Assembly: GCF_001677275.1 (NCBI RefSeq)
Contig: NZ_CP016178.1
Coordinates: 248,001 to 312,000 of the forward strand
Direction of reading: 5' to 3'
Length of the DNA: 64,000 bases
Source: Vibrio breoganii
GTDB taxonomy: Bacteria; Pseudomonadota; Gammaproteobacteria; Enterobacterales; Vibrionaceae
Made by a program: the position numbers and the translations under genes. Under the pieces are notes generated by a model. It worked only from the letters and a program-made list of their open reading frames with translations, searched no databases and was not told the origin of the DNA. Below are positions 27,436-36,645 of this stretch, piece after piece (position 1 is the stretch's first letter; every line of letters starts with the position of its first letter).

Positions 27436-27593
27436 GGCGTTCGCGCAGATATCAGAAAATACATTAAGATGTTTTACAATGTAACGCACTGACATGGTTC
27501 CAATAATCCGCTATCGCCTGTAGAGTATGCAAAAATTTGATTCGTGCCTAGTAGTCGAATTAGTGTGCATTAAGAATAAAGGATAGATAGGTC

Positions 27594-29060
27594 GTGGCTG
27601 AACAAGGGCAAACTCCGCTTCGTGTTGCTGTAATTGGTGGCGGAATCGCGGGTTCTACGGCAGCGTTACATCTCGCTGAACAAGGTATAGAAGTCACTTT
27701 GATTGAACAAAGTGATGGCTTAGTCAATGGTCCACCTATCTGCCATCTGCATGCTGGTGGCAACCTTTATCGTGAGATTTCTCAGCAGCAATGCGTAGAT
27801 CTACTTAAGCAGTCTATTGAGACGGTTCGCCTTTTTCCCAATGCAGTTAATGCTCGTCCAACGGTGATTGCAACGCCACTCACTGACAGTAGCGATCCTC
27901 TATCCTTGTTGCCTCGTCTATCCGTTATCCAAGAAAGCTATCAATACTTGGTCGAGCAAGACCCATTGAATTGTGTGTTAGGCGAGCCTGAACACTATTA
28001 CGCTCAATACAGTCGCGCACAGTTAGTGGCGCTTCGTGAGAGTGAGCAACCTCAAAATCCATCGAGTCATGACGACTGGATGATTCCCTTCGCTCAGCAT
28101 GTGGACCTAGATAATCTTAAATACCCGGTATTAGTGGTTCAAGAGTTTGGTCTTAGTGTTTTTCGTCTGGCAGCCAGTGTCACCCTGACCTTAGAGCATC
28201 ACCCTAAAGCACACCTGATGACAGGATGTCGCTTAGAAGATGCACGCTATGTAAATAATCAGTGGCATTTAACTTATCAACCAAAACAGGGTGATAAGCA
28301 ACAATTAGTCGTAGACTATTTGGTCAATTCCACTGGTTATAAAACGGGCACCATTGATGATCTAACCAACCAGTCGCAAAAGCGTTTAGTGGAATTTAAA
28401 TCCGCATTCATAACGCACTGGGAGAACAGTGGCATACATTGGCCTGAGGTGATTTTTCATGGCGAGCGAGGCACGCCTCAAGGAATGGCGCAGCTAACGC
28501 CCTACAGTAATGGCTACTTTCAAGTCCACGGTATGACAGAATCCATTACTTTGTTTGATAATGGCTTAGTTGCAAGCGAAGAACCAAGCTCACAGCCTAG
28601 GTTACCGCTAGAGCTTGAAGCAAAGATTACTCATGGTTGGCCAGAGTCTGCGATTCAACAGCGCACCCAAAACGCGATAGGGCACATGAGTCAGCATATT
28701 CCCACCTTTACCAAGGCGACTGTAGGTGGGAAACCGCTTTTTGGCGCTCAGCAAATTCCAGGGGATGATCCGAGGCTACGCGTAGCAGACGTCTCATTTA
28801 CCGAAAACAACTATGCGCGCATTGAGTTGGTAAAAGCCTCATCGGCTTTCCAAGCGGCACGAAAAATTAAAGAGCAGTTACAAGGTTTGCATAGCTCTGA
28901 GCAAACACCAATGGCATCGGATATCAGTGTCGAGCACGCTCACCCAAACTTGTCAGCTTTATCTCCTGAAAGAATTGAAGTGCGAGCTAAACAGCTGGCT
29001 CGAGATAGGGGCTATCCAGAAGCTCTGGCGATTCAAACCGGAACTCTTTCCAATAGCTGA
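27594..29060 (+). CDS. FAD-dependent oxidoreductase (488 aa)
   Basis: N-terminal dinucleotide fold VAVIGGGIAGSTAALHLAEQGIEVTLIEQ binds FAD, as in the DAO/GMC-like amine and hydroxyacid oxidases. The middle (LVNSTGYKTGTIDD) has the second ATG-like motif of such enzymes. The start codon is GTG with an AAAGGA site upstream. Substrate unknown; I recognise no closer family. A perfect 15-bp hairpin follows the stop codon. Confidence 0.75.
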   Translation: MAEQGQTPLRVAVIGGGIAGSTAALHLAEQGIEVTLIEQSDGLVNGPPICHLHAGGNLYREISQQQCVDLLKQSIETVRLFPNAVNARPTVIATPLTDSSDPLSLLPRLSVIQESYQYLVEQDPLNCVLGEPEHYYAQYSRAQLVALRESEQPQNPSSHDDWMIPFAQHVDLDNLKYPVLVVQEFGLSVFRLAASVTLTLEHHPKAHLMTGCRLEDARYVNNQWHLTYQPKQGDKQQLVVDYLVNSTGYKTGTIDDLTNQSQKRLVEFKSAFITHWENSGIHWPEVIFHGERGTPQGMAQLTPYSNGYFQVHGMTESITLFDNGLVASEEPSSQPRLPLELEAKITHGWPESAIQQRTQNAIGHMSQHIPTFTKATVGGKPLFGAQQIPGDDPRLRVADVSFTENNYARIELVKASSAFQAARKIKEQLQGLHSSEQTPMASDISVEHAHPNLSALSPERIEVRAKQLARDRGYPEALAIQTGTLSNS

Positions 29061-29063
29061 TTG

Positions 29064-29097
29064 CTTAGTGAAGCATTTAGAGAAATGCTTCACTAAG
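29064..29097 (+). terminator. Perfect hairpin after the FAD oxidoreductase gene
   Basis: CTTAGTGAAGCATTT / AAATGCTTCACTAAG with AGAG loop, 15-bp perfect stem starting 3 bases after the stop. There is no T-run, so it may act as a weak terminator or as 3' mRNA protection. Confidence 0.55.
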
Positions 29098-29183
29098 AGT
29101 TGAGAGGGTGAGTATCGTAGAGGTGATCTCGCCTTAAAATGACTAACCCAATGTGTTCAAACTTCACACCGACACTGGAAACT

Positions 29184-30131
29184 CTAGTCTTTAAATATAA
29201 CGGTGCTCTGGCGAGTTCGATCCACAGATAAACAAGTGACATCAGGGCGAGAGTAATGCCCTGCGGGATCAAAGTTTTGACGCTCCTTAAGAACAAACTG
29301 ATGGTCTAATTCTGCAACAAAAAGCCCTTCCTTTTCAGTTTGCGGTTCGATTAACCAGGTCCCATCTGGGTTAGCGATACAAGAACCTCCATCGGCAAAG
29401 AATGCGTCACTGCTTTCACTCAAGTGTTCAAGTTGAGGAATGGCTTTACTCACATCCGCTGGGCGCATTAACCCACTCACAGACATAACATAAGAGCGTC
29501 CTTCTTTCGCAATAACCGGAGTAAGGTCAAACGTGTTTGCTAAGTTTCCTGGCCAAGTCGCAATGTGAAGATCTTCACCTTGTGCATAGAGGGTGGCTCG
29601 AGCAAGTGGCATCCAGTTTTCCCAACAGTTCAATCCACCTAGGGTAAAGTCACCTAGTTTATGCGTAACAAGGCCATGGCCATCGCCGGGAGACCAACTT
29701 AGCCTTTCTTCATAAGTAGGCATCAATTTTCTATGAACCGATTGAATACTCCCTTCTTGATTGATATAAACCAAACTGCAATAAAGGCTATGCCCGCTGC
29801 GATCAGCTGGTCGTTCAATGATCCCAAGATATATTGAAACTTGATGAGCTTTTGCGGCCTGGCATACAGGATCAAGATCGCCTCGTTCTATCTGCACCGC
29901 CTGTTTTGAGTATTCAGCCTGAACAGTTTTTTGAAGATCATCATTAAACTTTGCCGCTCCAGTTCTCTCGAGCCAAAAAGGATAGCCAGGTACGAGCGCT
30001 TCACCAAAAGCCACTAAATCACAGTTTTCCAGTGCAGCCTCTTCCATATAAGAAATGACTTTATCCAGTGTTGCCTCCCGGTTAAACCAAACCGGTGCAA
30101 TTTGAGCTAAGGCAACTTTGATTGTTTGCAT
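29184..30131 (-). CDS. Carbon-nitrogen hydrolase, nitrilase family (315 aa)
   Basis: The catalytic triad of the nitrilase superfamily is visible: Glu in FGEALVPGYP, Lys in HRKLMPTYEERL, Cys in GGLNCWENWMP. The GLNCWEN context and PGYPFW segment are those of true nitrilases/cyanide dihydratases (branch 1) rather than amidases. ATG at 30131 is chosen because GGAG sits 8 bases before it; the longer frame from 30173 adds 14 residues without a good site. It converges with the FAD oxidoreductase gene. Natural substrate unknown. Confidence 0.88.
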   Translation of the reverse strand: MQTIKVALAQIAPVWFNREATLDKVISYMEEAALENCDLVAFGEALVPGYPFWLERTGAAKFNDDLQKTVQAEYSKQAVQIERGDLDPVCQAAKAHQVSIYLGIIERPADRSGHSLYCSLVYINQEGSIQSVHRKLMPTYEERLSWSPGDGHGLVTHKLGDFTLGGLNCWENWMPLARATLYAQGEDLHIATWPGNLANTFDLTPVIAKEGRSYVMSVSGLMRPADVSKAIPQLEHLSESSDAFFADGGSCIANPDGTWLIEPQTEKEGLFVAELDHQFVLKERQNFDPAGHYSRPDVTCLSVDRTRQSTVIFKD

Positions 30132-30237
30132 ATTGATATTCTCCAGTCTGAAAGTAAGAAGATAGAACTTCATAAACTATAGGTTGGGTTGACTGAATTA
30201 GTAACTCAAATTGAACATGAGGAAAATCAGGAGGTTA

Positions 30238-30363
30238 ATGAAATCTAAGCTTAAGGCGTTGAAAATTTTAGCTGTTTTTATCTGTGGTGCATTGTTGATG
30301 GCTCTGTTCCGTTTAGGCCCATCTCCATGTGTTGTAACTCATTTTTGGACAGAAATGAGCTAG
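30238..30363 (+). CDS. Small membrane protein, 41 aa (candidate)
   Basis: AGGAGG lies 3 bases before the ATG. The product starts MKSKLKALKILAVF and has one hydrophobic helix (ILAVFICGALLMALF), then a short tail ending TEMS. Positive residues before the helix suggest an inner-membrane protein with N-terminus inside. No family recognised; it could also be a gene remnant at the edge of the accessory island. Confidence 0.4.
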   Translation: MKSKLKALKILAVFICGALLMALFRLGPSPCVVTHFWTEMS

Positions 30364-30544
30364 AGACTTTACTCTAACCCTTGTGGTTTAGATTACGGGA
30401 CGTGCGTATGGCAAACGACGAGACCTGACCCCATAACACCATAAAAATTGATGTTAAAAAAATAGATAAGGAAGGATATAATAAATATCAATAAAACATG
30501 AAACCCCATTCTTACATCGGCTTTGAAAGGGGTAATATGAGAGT

Positions 30545-31147
30545 TTATTTACCGTCATCCCAAGAGTTCAAAAAATCAGCTAGTACATCACCATGACAAG
30601 CTTGTGGTTTACAAAAACAACCTAATCTTTTGCCAGATAAAGAGTAAACCTTTGATTTGTCAACATTTAAAAATTTATCATAATCGAAGTCATACTTAAA
30701 TTTTCTTATCACTTCATCACGATCACCATCCTCAAACATTGAGTAGGGATTTCCCCAGTATGATCTTCTACCGATGTATTCATAGTGAGGACTATTCCTT
30801 TCAGCTTGATACTTTGTTTCAGATTTTATGTTAATAACTCTTGTAATATGAATACGTATGAACCTAAGAGGTATTTGAGCAGTTTTCAATAACTCAACTT
30901 CAGAGACAAACTCTTCCCCATCATCAAAAACTATCGCATGTGTAATGTCATCACATGACCAGTTAGATAAAAGATTAGAGCTTGCTATACCAGCGTTCTC
31001 TGCGCAAAATTCCTCTATTAACTGATTTGGATCATGGGGATAAATCAACTCCACATCATCCAAACTCGATGTTATCTTACCCACTTTTCTTGCAAATTTT
31101 GAATAGCAGTTAAAAAGTTTAGGGTATAAAATCAATATCTTCGCCAT
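30545..31147 (-). CDS. DUF4326 protein with Rossmann-like N-terminus (200 aa)
   Basis: The C-terminal about 95 residues fit DUF4326: YIGRRSYWGNPYSMFEDGDRD, then GKRLGCFCKPQACHGDVLADFL. The N-terminal part (KILILYPKLFNCYSKFARKVG, ITHAIVFDDG) looks like an alpha/beta, nucleotide-binding-type fold. The ATG overlaps the TAA of the DUF488 gene by one base (TAATG), so translation is probably coupled. Third gene of a cassette with a dual-OB protein and DUF488. Function not established; these small domains recur in poorly studied conflict or nucleic-acid-related systems. Confidence 0.75.
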   Translation of the reverse strand: MAKILILYPKLFNCYSKFARKVGKITSSLDDVELIYPHDPNQLIEEFCAENAGIASSNLLSNWSCDDITHAIVFDDGEEFVSEVELLKTAQIPLRFIRIHITRVINIKSETKYQAERNSPHYEYIGRRSYWGNPYSMFEDGDRDEVIRKFKYDFDYDKFLNVDKSKVYSLSGKRLGCFCKPQACHGDVLADFLNSWDDGK

Positions 31148-31587
31148 TAGTACAAGTGCTTAACTTTTAGGTTCAAATCAGTATACTCATTTAAATACTC
31201 TACCACTAAGCGCCTATGACATAAATGTGGTTCGTGTTCACTACATAATAAGCAACCTTGATCGAGTAATGATGGCTTAACTAAACGCTCAACATTACGT
31301 TTGGCCATTAAGTTTAAGAACTTGTCTTCGTATAACTCCCAAGACATATCGCCTTTTTTGTAAGGGTTAAGAATTTCTTTGGTTGGAGCTAATTCAGGCA
31401 TATGAACATATTCCGCACCGCAAAGCTCTCGTAAAAAGAACTTCAAATCATCTCTTTTCGCAAAGCCAGCCAGTTGAGATACGTTATTAAGACGCACATC
31501 AATAAGAGTTTTAACTTCTGAGTTTTTCAAGTATCCAAAAAACATCTCTGCTTTCTTTTGGGTAAATCCTATTGTGTAAATATGCAT
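31147..31587 (-). CDS. DUF488 protein (146 aa)
   Basis: Typical DUF488 features: HIYTIGFTQKKAEMFFGYL at the N-terminus, TLIDVRLNN with the conserved Asp-Val-Arg, and the Cys/His end LLCSEHEPHLCHRRLVVEYL. ATG at 31587 has GAGG at good spacing; the longer frame (31626) would overlap the upstream gene. It lies 8 bp after the dual-OB gene. The C-x-x-x...CHR ending resembles the C-x-C...CHG ending of the DUF4326 neighbour, suggesting related chemistry. Function unknown. Confidence 0.85.
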   Translation of the reverse strand: MHIYTIGFTQKKAEMFFGYLKNSEVKTLIDVRLNNVSQLAGFAKRDDLKFFLRELCGAEYVHMPELAPTKEILNPYKKGDMSWELYEDKFLNLMAKRNVERLVKPSLLDQGCLLCSEHEPHLCHRRLVVEYLNEYTDLNLKVKHLY

Positions 31588-31595
31588 AATAAACC

Positions 31596-32210
31596 TCAAA
31601 AAATTGTTGCTACAAGTTTGTAGCAATAGCCCTGATATTGCTCACCTAAGCTAACACATAGTATGCCTGAAGTTGGCAAATTATCCCTTGCAATCTCATC
31701 AAACCGAGGATCTGTAGCAGCAAGGTCATAATCAATACCGCCATAGGAGAACGAGGCTCTCCGCTTATCATCATCTGTATAATACAGCCTTAAATTTTCT
31801 ACTTGAACTAGATACAGTGATTGAGGCACTTGATAAAAACCTGCTGTTATTTGAGCATGAACAACTCTATTACCATCCCCCCAAAGATCCACTGGAGTGT
31901 CTAGTAGAGTATTCAACCGCCCAGCATCAAATGAATAATTTTGAACCCAAACAGTGCCATCAATCAAATAATTTTCAGGCTGGTGAGGAAGAGGTGCATG
32001 TTGCGCAATTCCTATACGAGCTTTTTGAAGAGGCTTAACACTAAAAGTACCATGTGGGTTTTGTATTCTAGCTTGTTGATGGCTTAACTCTCCACCTTGT
32101 AAATTTGAAACTGGTCTTATCCATCTACCCGTATTAACACACTTTCCAGCGACACAATGTTGACCATGCTTAATAGAATTAGCTAATACCACGACTTCAG
32201 ATTGAGGCAT
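31596..32210 (-). CDS. Dual OB-fold domain protein (204 aa)
   Basis: Begins MPQSEVVVLANSIKHGQHCVAG and continues with CVNTGRWIRPVSN, the usual start of dual OB-containing proteins, which are found beside DUF488-like genes. Two beta-rich halves are apparent, the second around YYTDDDKRRASFSYGGIDYDL. An OB pair could bind nucleic acid or a nucleotide. First gene of the three-gene cassette, with AGGAGAT before the ATG. Its promoter side faces the 3' end of a group II intron. Confidence 0.7.
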   Translation of the reverse strand: MPQSEVVVLANSIKHGQHCVAGKCVNTGRWIRPVSNLQGGELSHQQARIQNPHGTFSVKPLQKARIGIAQHAPLPHQPENYLIDGTVWVQNYSFDAGRLNTLLDTPVDLWGDGNRVVHAQITAGFYQVPQSLYLVQVENLRLYYTDDDKRRASFSYGGIDYDLAATDPRFDEIARDNLPTSGILCVSLGEQYQGYCYKLVATIF

Positions 32211-32498
32211 ATGATCTCCTAATTAATTTAACGTTATTCAAAAAAGCAGCAAATCTATATTAATCAATATGTTTACCATCATTCGAGAAGCATTACTTTG
32301 AATGCGGTCGATCTTTTATAGAAAACTAACCGCTATACCATCAGTTGCATTAAAGGGAACGAAAAGGCTTTAGCCTTGCCTTTTGCTTATCCATTAAAAA
32401 AAGTATGATAAAAAGAATTGTTGGGAGTTACTCTATTAGGAGAGCCAGCAAGGAATGGTCGAGTAGACGACACCTGTTACCAAGTGCCGCCCCTCTAA

Positions 32499-32532
32499 GA
32501 ACCCAGCGTGCAACTTTCACTGCACTAGGCTC
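32499..32532 (-). ncRNA. Group II intron domain V
   Basis: 34 nt starting GAGCCTAGTGCAG, with a GAAA loop and ending GCTGGGTTC: the expected length, GAAA tetraloop and near-invariant closing pairs of the catalytic domain V. Confidence 0.9.
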
Positions 32533-32568
32533 AAGCCTCCACGAAGGCATCGTTTGATACCCAGCAAC

Positions 32569-34041
32569 TTATAAAGCAGTCGAAGTAGGTTCGTTCCAAG
32601 AGTTACGAGCTAGCCTTTTAGACTTTCTCTTTGCCAAGTATTCTTGGTATTGAGGGTCAAATGGCGTTGCAGCACTTCGGATTTTCACATGTCTTTCTAT
32701 CGGCACTTTAGCTATTTGGAAGAGATTGAACTGGCAATCCATATCCATGACCTTCTGCCAACCGTGAAAATGCCATTGGCCTTTTCGGTTGATGAAGTAT
32801 TTTAGGGCGATCCAAGTTTTAGACTTTGTTGGATGACGCCTTTTGGCCCAGTGCCATAACGTATGAAATAGCTTGTGACCTACATATCCGAAGACCTGTT
32901 TTGCTACGCAGTGTCGATAGTAGTTCGACCATCCTCTGAGTTTCGGATTTATCAGTTTGATAAGATCGTTGACTGGGAGGGTTACGTGCTTTTTGACGAG
33001 TTCACGCAGATTACTTAAGAACATCAACGTATTGGATTTACTCGGTTTAATGAGCAGTTTCCCTTTGTACTTCCTAAGGTTGAACCCAAGAAAATCAAAG
33101 CCATCGTTGATATGAGTAATGTGCGTTTTCTCTTCGGATAATGCTAAGCCTCTAACCGCTAAGAAGTCAGCAATCAACGGTTTGATATCGTTCTCCAGCA
33201 CTTCCTTTGAAGCGCAAGTGACGACGAAATCGTCGGCGTATCCAATGAAATTGGCTCTAGTACCCTTTTTAAGGGCCGTAGACTTAATGTGCTGCTCAAG
33301 TCCTGCAAGAGTCATTAGCATCAAGGTTGGTGATATAATTCCACCTTGTGGTGTTCCCTCGTCGGTGCGATAGAACAGACCTTTGTCCATAAAGCCAGAC
33401 TGTAGCCATTGTTCCAACATTCTCTTATCAACAGCGATGTTATCAAGAAGCCATTGATGACCGATCTTGTCGAAACAGGCTTTGATATCCCCTTCAAGTA
33501 CCCATTTGGCTGATTTCTTTAATGCCAAACATTTGAAGCACTGCCCAACTGCATCGGCAGTACTACGATTTGGCCTAAATCCATAGCTGTTAGGGTCGGC
33601 AAGCGTTTCCGATATAGGCTCTAATGCAAGAAGGTGGAGGGCTTGTTGCGCTCTGTCTATCATACATGGAATTCCCAGCGGTCTAAGCTTGCCATTCTTT
33701 TTGGGGATGTAGATACGCTTGAGCGGTTGGGCTTTGTACGCCTTTCTACTCAATTGATTAACTGCTTTTATGCGGCGTGCATCTGTGTTCCAGATGACAC
33801 CATCTATTCCAGGCGTTTTACTGCCTTTATTTTGAGATACTCGCTTAACCGCAAGAAGTTTGGCTGAGCGAGAATGAGTTAGTATCCACTGCAAGGCTTT
33901 CGCTTTGCCGTATTTACCTTCTCTAGTTGCCTTTGCGATACGCATCTGAAGCTTTAATACATGCGATTCAACGGCTTTCCAGTCGATAGACTGCCATAGG
34001 GCGCTGTCAGGAGAGGCACTAATCTCTTTAGAAATCATCAT
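32569..34041 (-). CDS. ltrA: Group II intron-encoded reverse transcriptase/maturase (490 aa)
   Basis: Reverse transcriptase blocks are in order: PLGIPCMIDRAQQ, YGFRPNRST, LEGDIKACFDKI, GTPQGGIISP and the catalytic FIGYADDFVV. The maturase (X/GIIM) domain follows with LRGWSNYYRH. The protein ends shortly after SAATPFDPQYQEYL without Cys/His clusters, so there is no HNH endonuclease domain. AAGGAG precedes the ATG. It should splice its own intron and support retrohoming through a nicked or single-stranded target. Confidence 0.95.
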   Translation of the reverse strand: MMISKEISASPDSALWQSIDWKAVESHVLKLQMRIAKATREGKYGKAKALQWILTHSRSAKLLAVKRVSQNKGSKTPGIDGVIWNTDARRIKAVNQLSRKAYKAQPLKRIYIPKKNGKLRPLGIPCMIDRAQQALHLLALEPISETLADPNSYGFRPNRSTADAVGQCFKCLALKKSAKWVLEGDIKACFDKIGHQWLLDNIAVDKRMLEQWLQSGFMDKGLFYRTDEGTPQGGIISPTLMLMTLAGLEQHIKSTALKKGTRANFIGYADDFVVTCASKEVLENDIKPLIADFLAVRGLALSEEKTHITHINDGFDFLGFNLRKYKGKLLIKPSKSNTLMFLSNLRELVKKHVTLPVNDLIKLINPKLRGWSNYYRHCVAKQVFGYVGHKLFHTLWHWAKRRHPTKSKTWIALKYFINRKGQWHFHGWQKVMDMDCQFNLFQIAKVPIERHVKIRSAATPFDPQYQEYLAKRKSKRLARNSWNEPTSTAL

Positions 34042-34687
34042 TTGCGATTCTCCTTAAATAAAGTTCTTCAAACTTTCTCGCAATGGAAGACCAGTCGGAA
34101 GTGGGCTCACTTTCGTGACAGACACCAGTCTGTATCTGCATCATTACAATACAGCCTTTGCTTTCTCCGACCTCCTTTACCTGCATCACTATCGGCTACA
34201 AAGGCTTTCCCCATAGGGAGCGATACAGGCTTACCCTGTTCCGTATGTTACGTAAAATGTCAACTTAGATGCCCACTCTAGTGCGGAGAGTACTCCGATC
34301 ACGAAAGGCCAATGCCCAACTCCTTTCCGACTCTCGTTGCCGTTTTGGCCACAGCGTATTAACCACTTCCGCTGCTTCATCGTATAACGCACCTTTAATG
34401 GATTCACATACGTTCATCATATTGACTCCCTAGCACTTACCCGAATTGTGGTTTTCAGGAGGAACATCCTCTCACGATTTTGTTCCCACTCAGCCTATAG
34501 GCCTAGTTTCGTTACATTGTCAGATCCGCTACTTTATTCAGGATCCTAGGGTCGTCTGGTGATACAGACGGTTCACTCTTATCGTGGTGAACAACGTTTC
34601 ATACGACTTCAGGTCGCACGGGCATAAGCGAGTTAGAAGCATCATTTGTTGAATGTCTGCCAATCCCGCATCTTAGCCCCCCTTCGC

Positions 34688-35278
34688 TCAATCCACCAAC
34701 TCAATATTAAGACTTTCAAGTAAATTCAACGCCTCAAAGCGAGAGAATTTAGCGCCAGATAAGCGGTTATTGTTCAAGTCGATGCCAAGGTTTGAAGACT
34801 CGGTGAAGTCTACTTGTTCTAGGTTGGTGCGCATAAATAGGCTGTGTCTAAAGTCACAGTAGGTCATACTTGATTGGGAAAAGTCTCCCTCTCGGAAGTC
34901 TGCGTCATGCAGTTTGCATTCTGTGATGGTCAGTTCTTGGAGGGTAAGACCAAACCAAGAGCAGTCGTTGAGGATGCAGTGTTTGAAGGACAGTTCGCAA
35001 TCGGCATGGAAGCTAGGCCAATGGGCTGTCGTCCAGTCTATGCCGACTAATTTACTATCGTTAAAAGAGACCTGGTACCAACGGCTGTTAGGGATCTTGA
35101 TAAGGCTAAGGTTACAGCGAACAAACGAGCAATTAATGAAACGGCAATTAGAAAGCTTGGCTTCAGAAAAGTCGCAGTCTACAAACTCACATTCCTCAAA
35201 TTCAATATTACTGAACTCTTCATAAGCAAACGTCTGCTTGGAGAAGGATTTGTCGTAATATTGCTCGTTATTTTTCAT
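34688..35278 (-). CDS. Pentapeptide-repeat protein, McbG/Qnr-like fold (196 aa)
   Basis: Tandem A(D/N)LxF-type pentapeptides run through the sequence (FEECEFVDCDFSEAKLSNC, FINCSFVRCNLS, and later DADFREGDFSQSSMTYC), giving a right-handed four-sided beta-helix. Length and the central WTTAHWPSFHADCELSFKHC break resemble McbG, which protects gyrase from microcin B17, more than Qnr (about 218 aa). DNA mimicry and gyrase protection are possible but not proved. A stop lies just upstream of the intron insertion. Confidence 0.82.
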   Translation of the reverse strand: MKNNEQYYDKSFSKQTFAYEEFSNIEFEECEFVDCDFSEAKLSNCRFINCSFVRCNLSLIKIPNSRWYQVSFNDSKLVGIDWTTAHWPSFHADCELSFKHCILNDCSWFGLTLQELTITECKLHDADFREGDFSQSSMTYCDFRHSLFMRTNLEQVDFTESSNLGIDLNNNRLSGAKFSRFEALNLLESLNIELVD

Positions 35279-35305
35279 TCCGTAGTCCGTAATATAGGTC
35301 AGTGT

Positions 35306-36502
35306 TTAGCAGGCGTTTGATAACTGCAGATGCCCTTGCCTGAGATAAATTCTATGCATGGCAAGGCTGGCAATAATCAATACGATAGACAATATCATGA
35401 AGCCTAGGCTAATCGCATTGTAGTAGCTGAGTATTGCGATCATGACGTAGCTAATACTCTGTGAAAAGGTAGAGAAAAGCTTAAGGCCGCCATCAATTCG
35501 ACCACGATAGTTGTTATCTACTTCCAGGTTCATCTTGTAGGTTCGCGCGATGCGATTGTAGCTAGAGAAGAAGCCAACTAACAAGGTCAATCCCACTATC
35601 ATCTTCGGTGAAGGTGACAGTGCCATCGCTAATATGAGCAATCCAACGCTGAATAGACACGCCATCATCGCCTTCTCCGTGGCAAATTTGCTAAGCAATA
35701 CCTTGACGAAAAAGCCGCACATCAATGCCCCAAGGCCATAGCTCAGGCTCCAGCTTGCAAACCAAGAGGCTGAAATGCCTTGTTCGCTAAAGTGTATTGG
35801 AATCAACTTAGAGAGATAGGTGAGCGCTGGGTACCCAAGACAAGAGAGTGCTAAGAATGCATAGAATCTTGGTTGCTGAGAAAATACTTCTTTACTTTCA
35901 ATTAGTTGTGATGAAAACGAAGGCGAGGATTCTACTCTAGGGCGACGATGATAGGTGGTAATCGAAAAGCTAAGCAGTGACAGTGTGGAGGCGACTGCGG
36001 CAAAGGTCGCAAACTGAGCCATTCCCCAAAGCTCTAGAAAGACAATACCTAATGAACCCGCTCCTAGTGAAGTGGCTTGGAATACAATCTCTTGGTAACT
36101 GGAGTAGGAGGCGTACTCATGCTTTTGGTAATTCTCTTGGGTAAAGGCGTTGTTGGTGCACCAGGCAAGATCGTTGGTTAACCAGAATACCAGCTGGGCA
36201 AAGGCCAAAACCCAGACGGAGATAGCCTGCTCTTGGGTAAACATAAGCAGGATCAAGGCCGTGGCTACCTGAATGCCTTGCACCAGCATTAAGATAGCTT
36301 TGCGAGAATAGCGATCAATGAAGGTGGCAAATATTGGGGTTAAGAAAAAGGATGACAGTGTGCAGGCTAGGGTAGTCAGAGCAACAAAAAGTCCCATGTC
36401 GCCTTGTTGCAGAAGAAACCATGGCAGAGCCATCATGACTAAGCCTGACGATATCCCATCCCAGAATAATCCGCTTAGGTGTGGTAAGAATTTTCTGTTC
36501 AT
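35306..36502 (-). CDS. MFS transporter (398 aa)
   Basis: Twelve-helix major facilitator protein, with the loop 2-3 motif region FATFIDRYSRKAILM that is characteristic of MFS exporters. ATG at 36502 has AAGGA 6 bases upstream; the longer frame (36532) adds ten residues without a site. It is divergent from a LysR gene (144 bp), which probably controls it, and lies 28 bp upstream of the pentapeptide gene, so those two may be cotranscribed. Substrate unknown. Confidence 0.85.
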   Translation of the reverse strand: MNRKFLPHLSGLFWDGISSGLVMMALPWFLLQQGDMGLFVALTTLACTLSSFFLTPIFATFIDRYSRKAILMLVQGIQVATALILLMFTQEQAISVWVLAFAQLVFWLTNDLAWCTNNAFTQENYQKHEYASYSSYQEIVFQATSLGAGSLGIVFLELWGMAQFATFAAVASTLSLLSFSITTYHRRPRVESSPSFSSQLIESKEVFSQQPRFYAFLALSCLGYPALTYLSKLIPIHFSEQGISASWFASWSLSYGLGALMCGFFVKVLLSKFATEKAMMACLFSVGLLILAMALSPSPKMIVGLTLLVGFFSSYNRIARTYKMNLEVDNNYRGRIDGGLKLFSTFSQSISYVMIAILSYYNAISLGFMILSIVLIIASLAMHRIYLRQGHLQLSNAC

Positions 36503-36645
36503 TGTTGTTCCTTGAAAGTCCATTTGCCACAAGCTTAATAGTTAAAGTTAACTTTAAGTCAATGCTTATTTCGTCTGTTTTTAGAAACCGAGAAAACAGC
36601 AATAACTGTGTTATTATTGATAAGTGATGCTTATTAGGTGGGACT

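Larger units (their letters stand above)
32458..34619 (-). mobile_element. Group II intron with encoded reverse transcriptase
   Basis: The 5' end GTGCGACCT is at 34619 (minus strand), the canonical intron start. The reverse transcriptase ORF lies in the loop region, and a 34-nt domain V hairpin is at 32532-32499 with a domain VI stem after it. The 3' splice site is placed near 32458-32463 (CTACTCGAC end), within a few bases. Total about 2.16 kb. It lies between the pentapeptide gene and the dual-OB cassette, in the same direction as both, and interrupts no recognisable gene. Confidence 0.85.

Noticed and set aside
34620..34690. attC site as the group II intron target
   Set aside because: The 5' exon has no clear attC core sites (GTTRRRY pairs) and no integron integrase is present.
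34688..35278. Possible Qnr quinolone-resistance gene
   Set aside because: Shorter than Qnr and lacking its conserved start and loop pattern; only the fold is shared, so it is called a pentapeptide-repeat protein.
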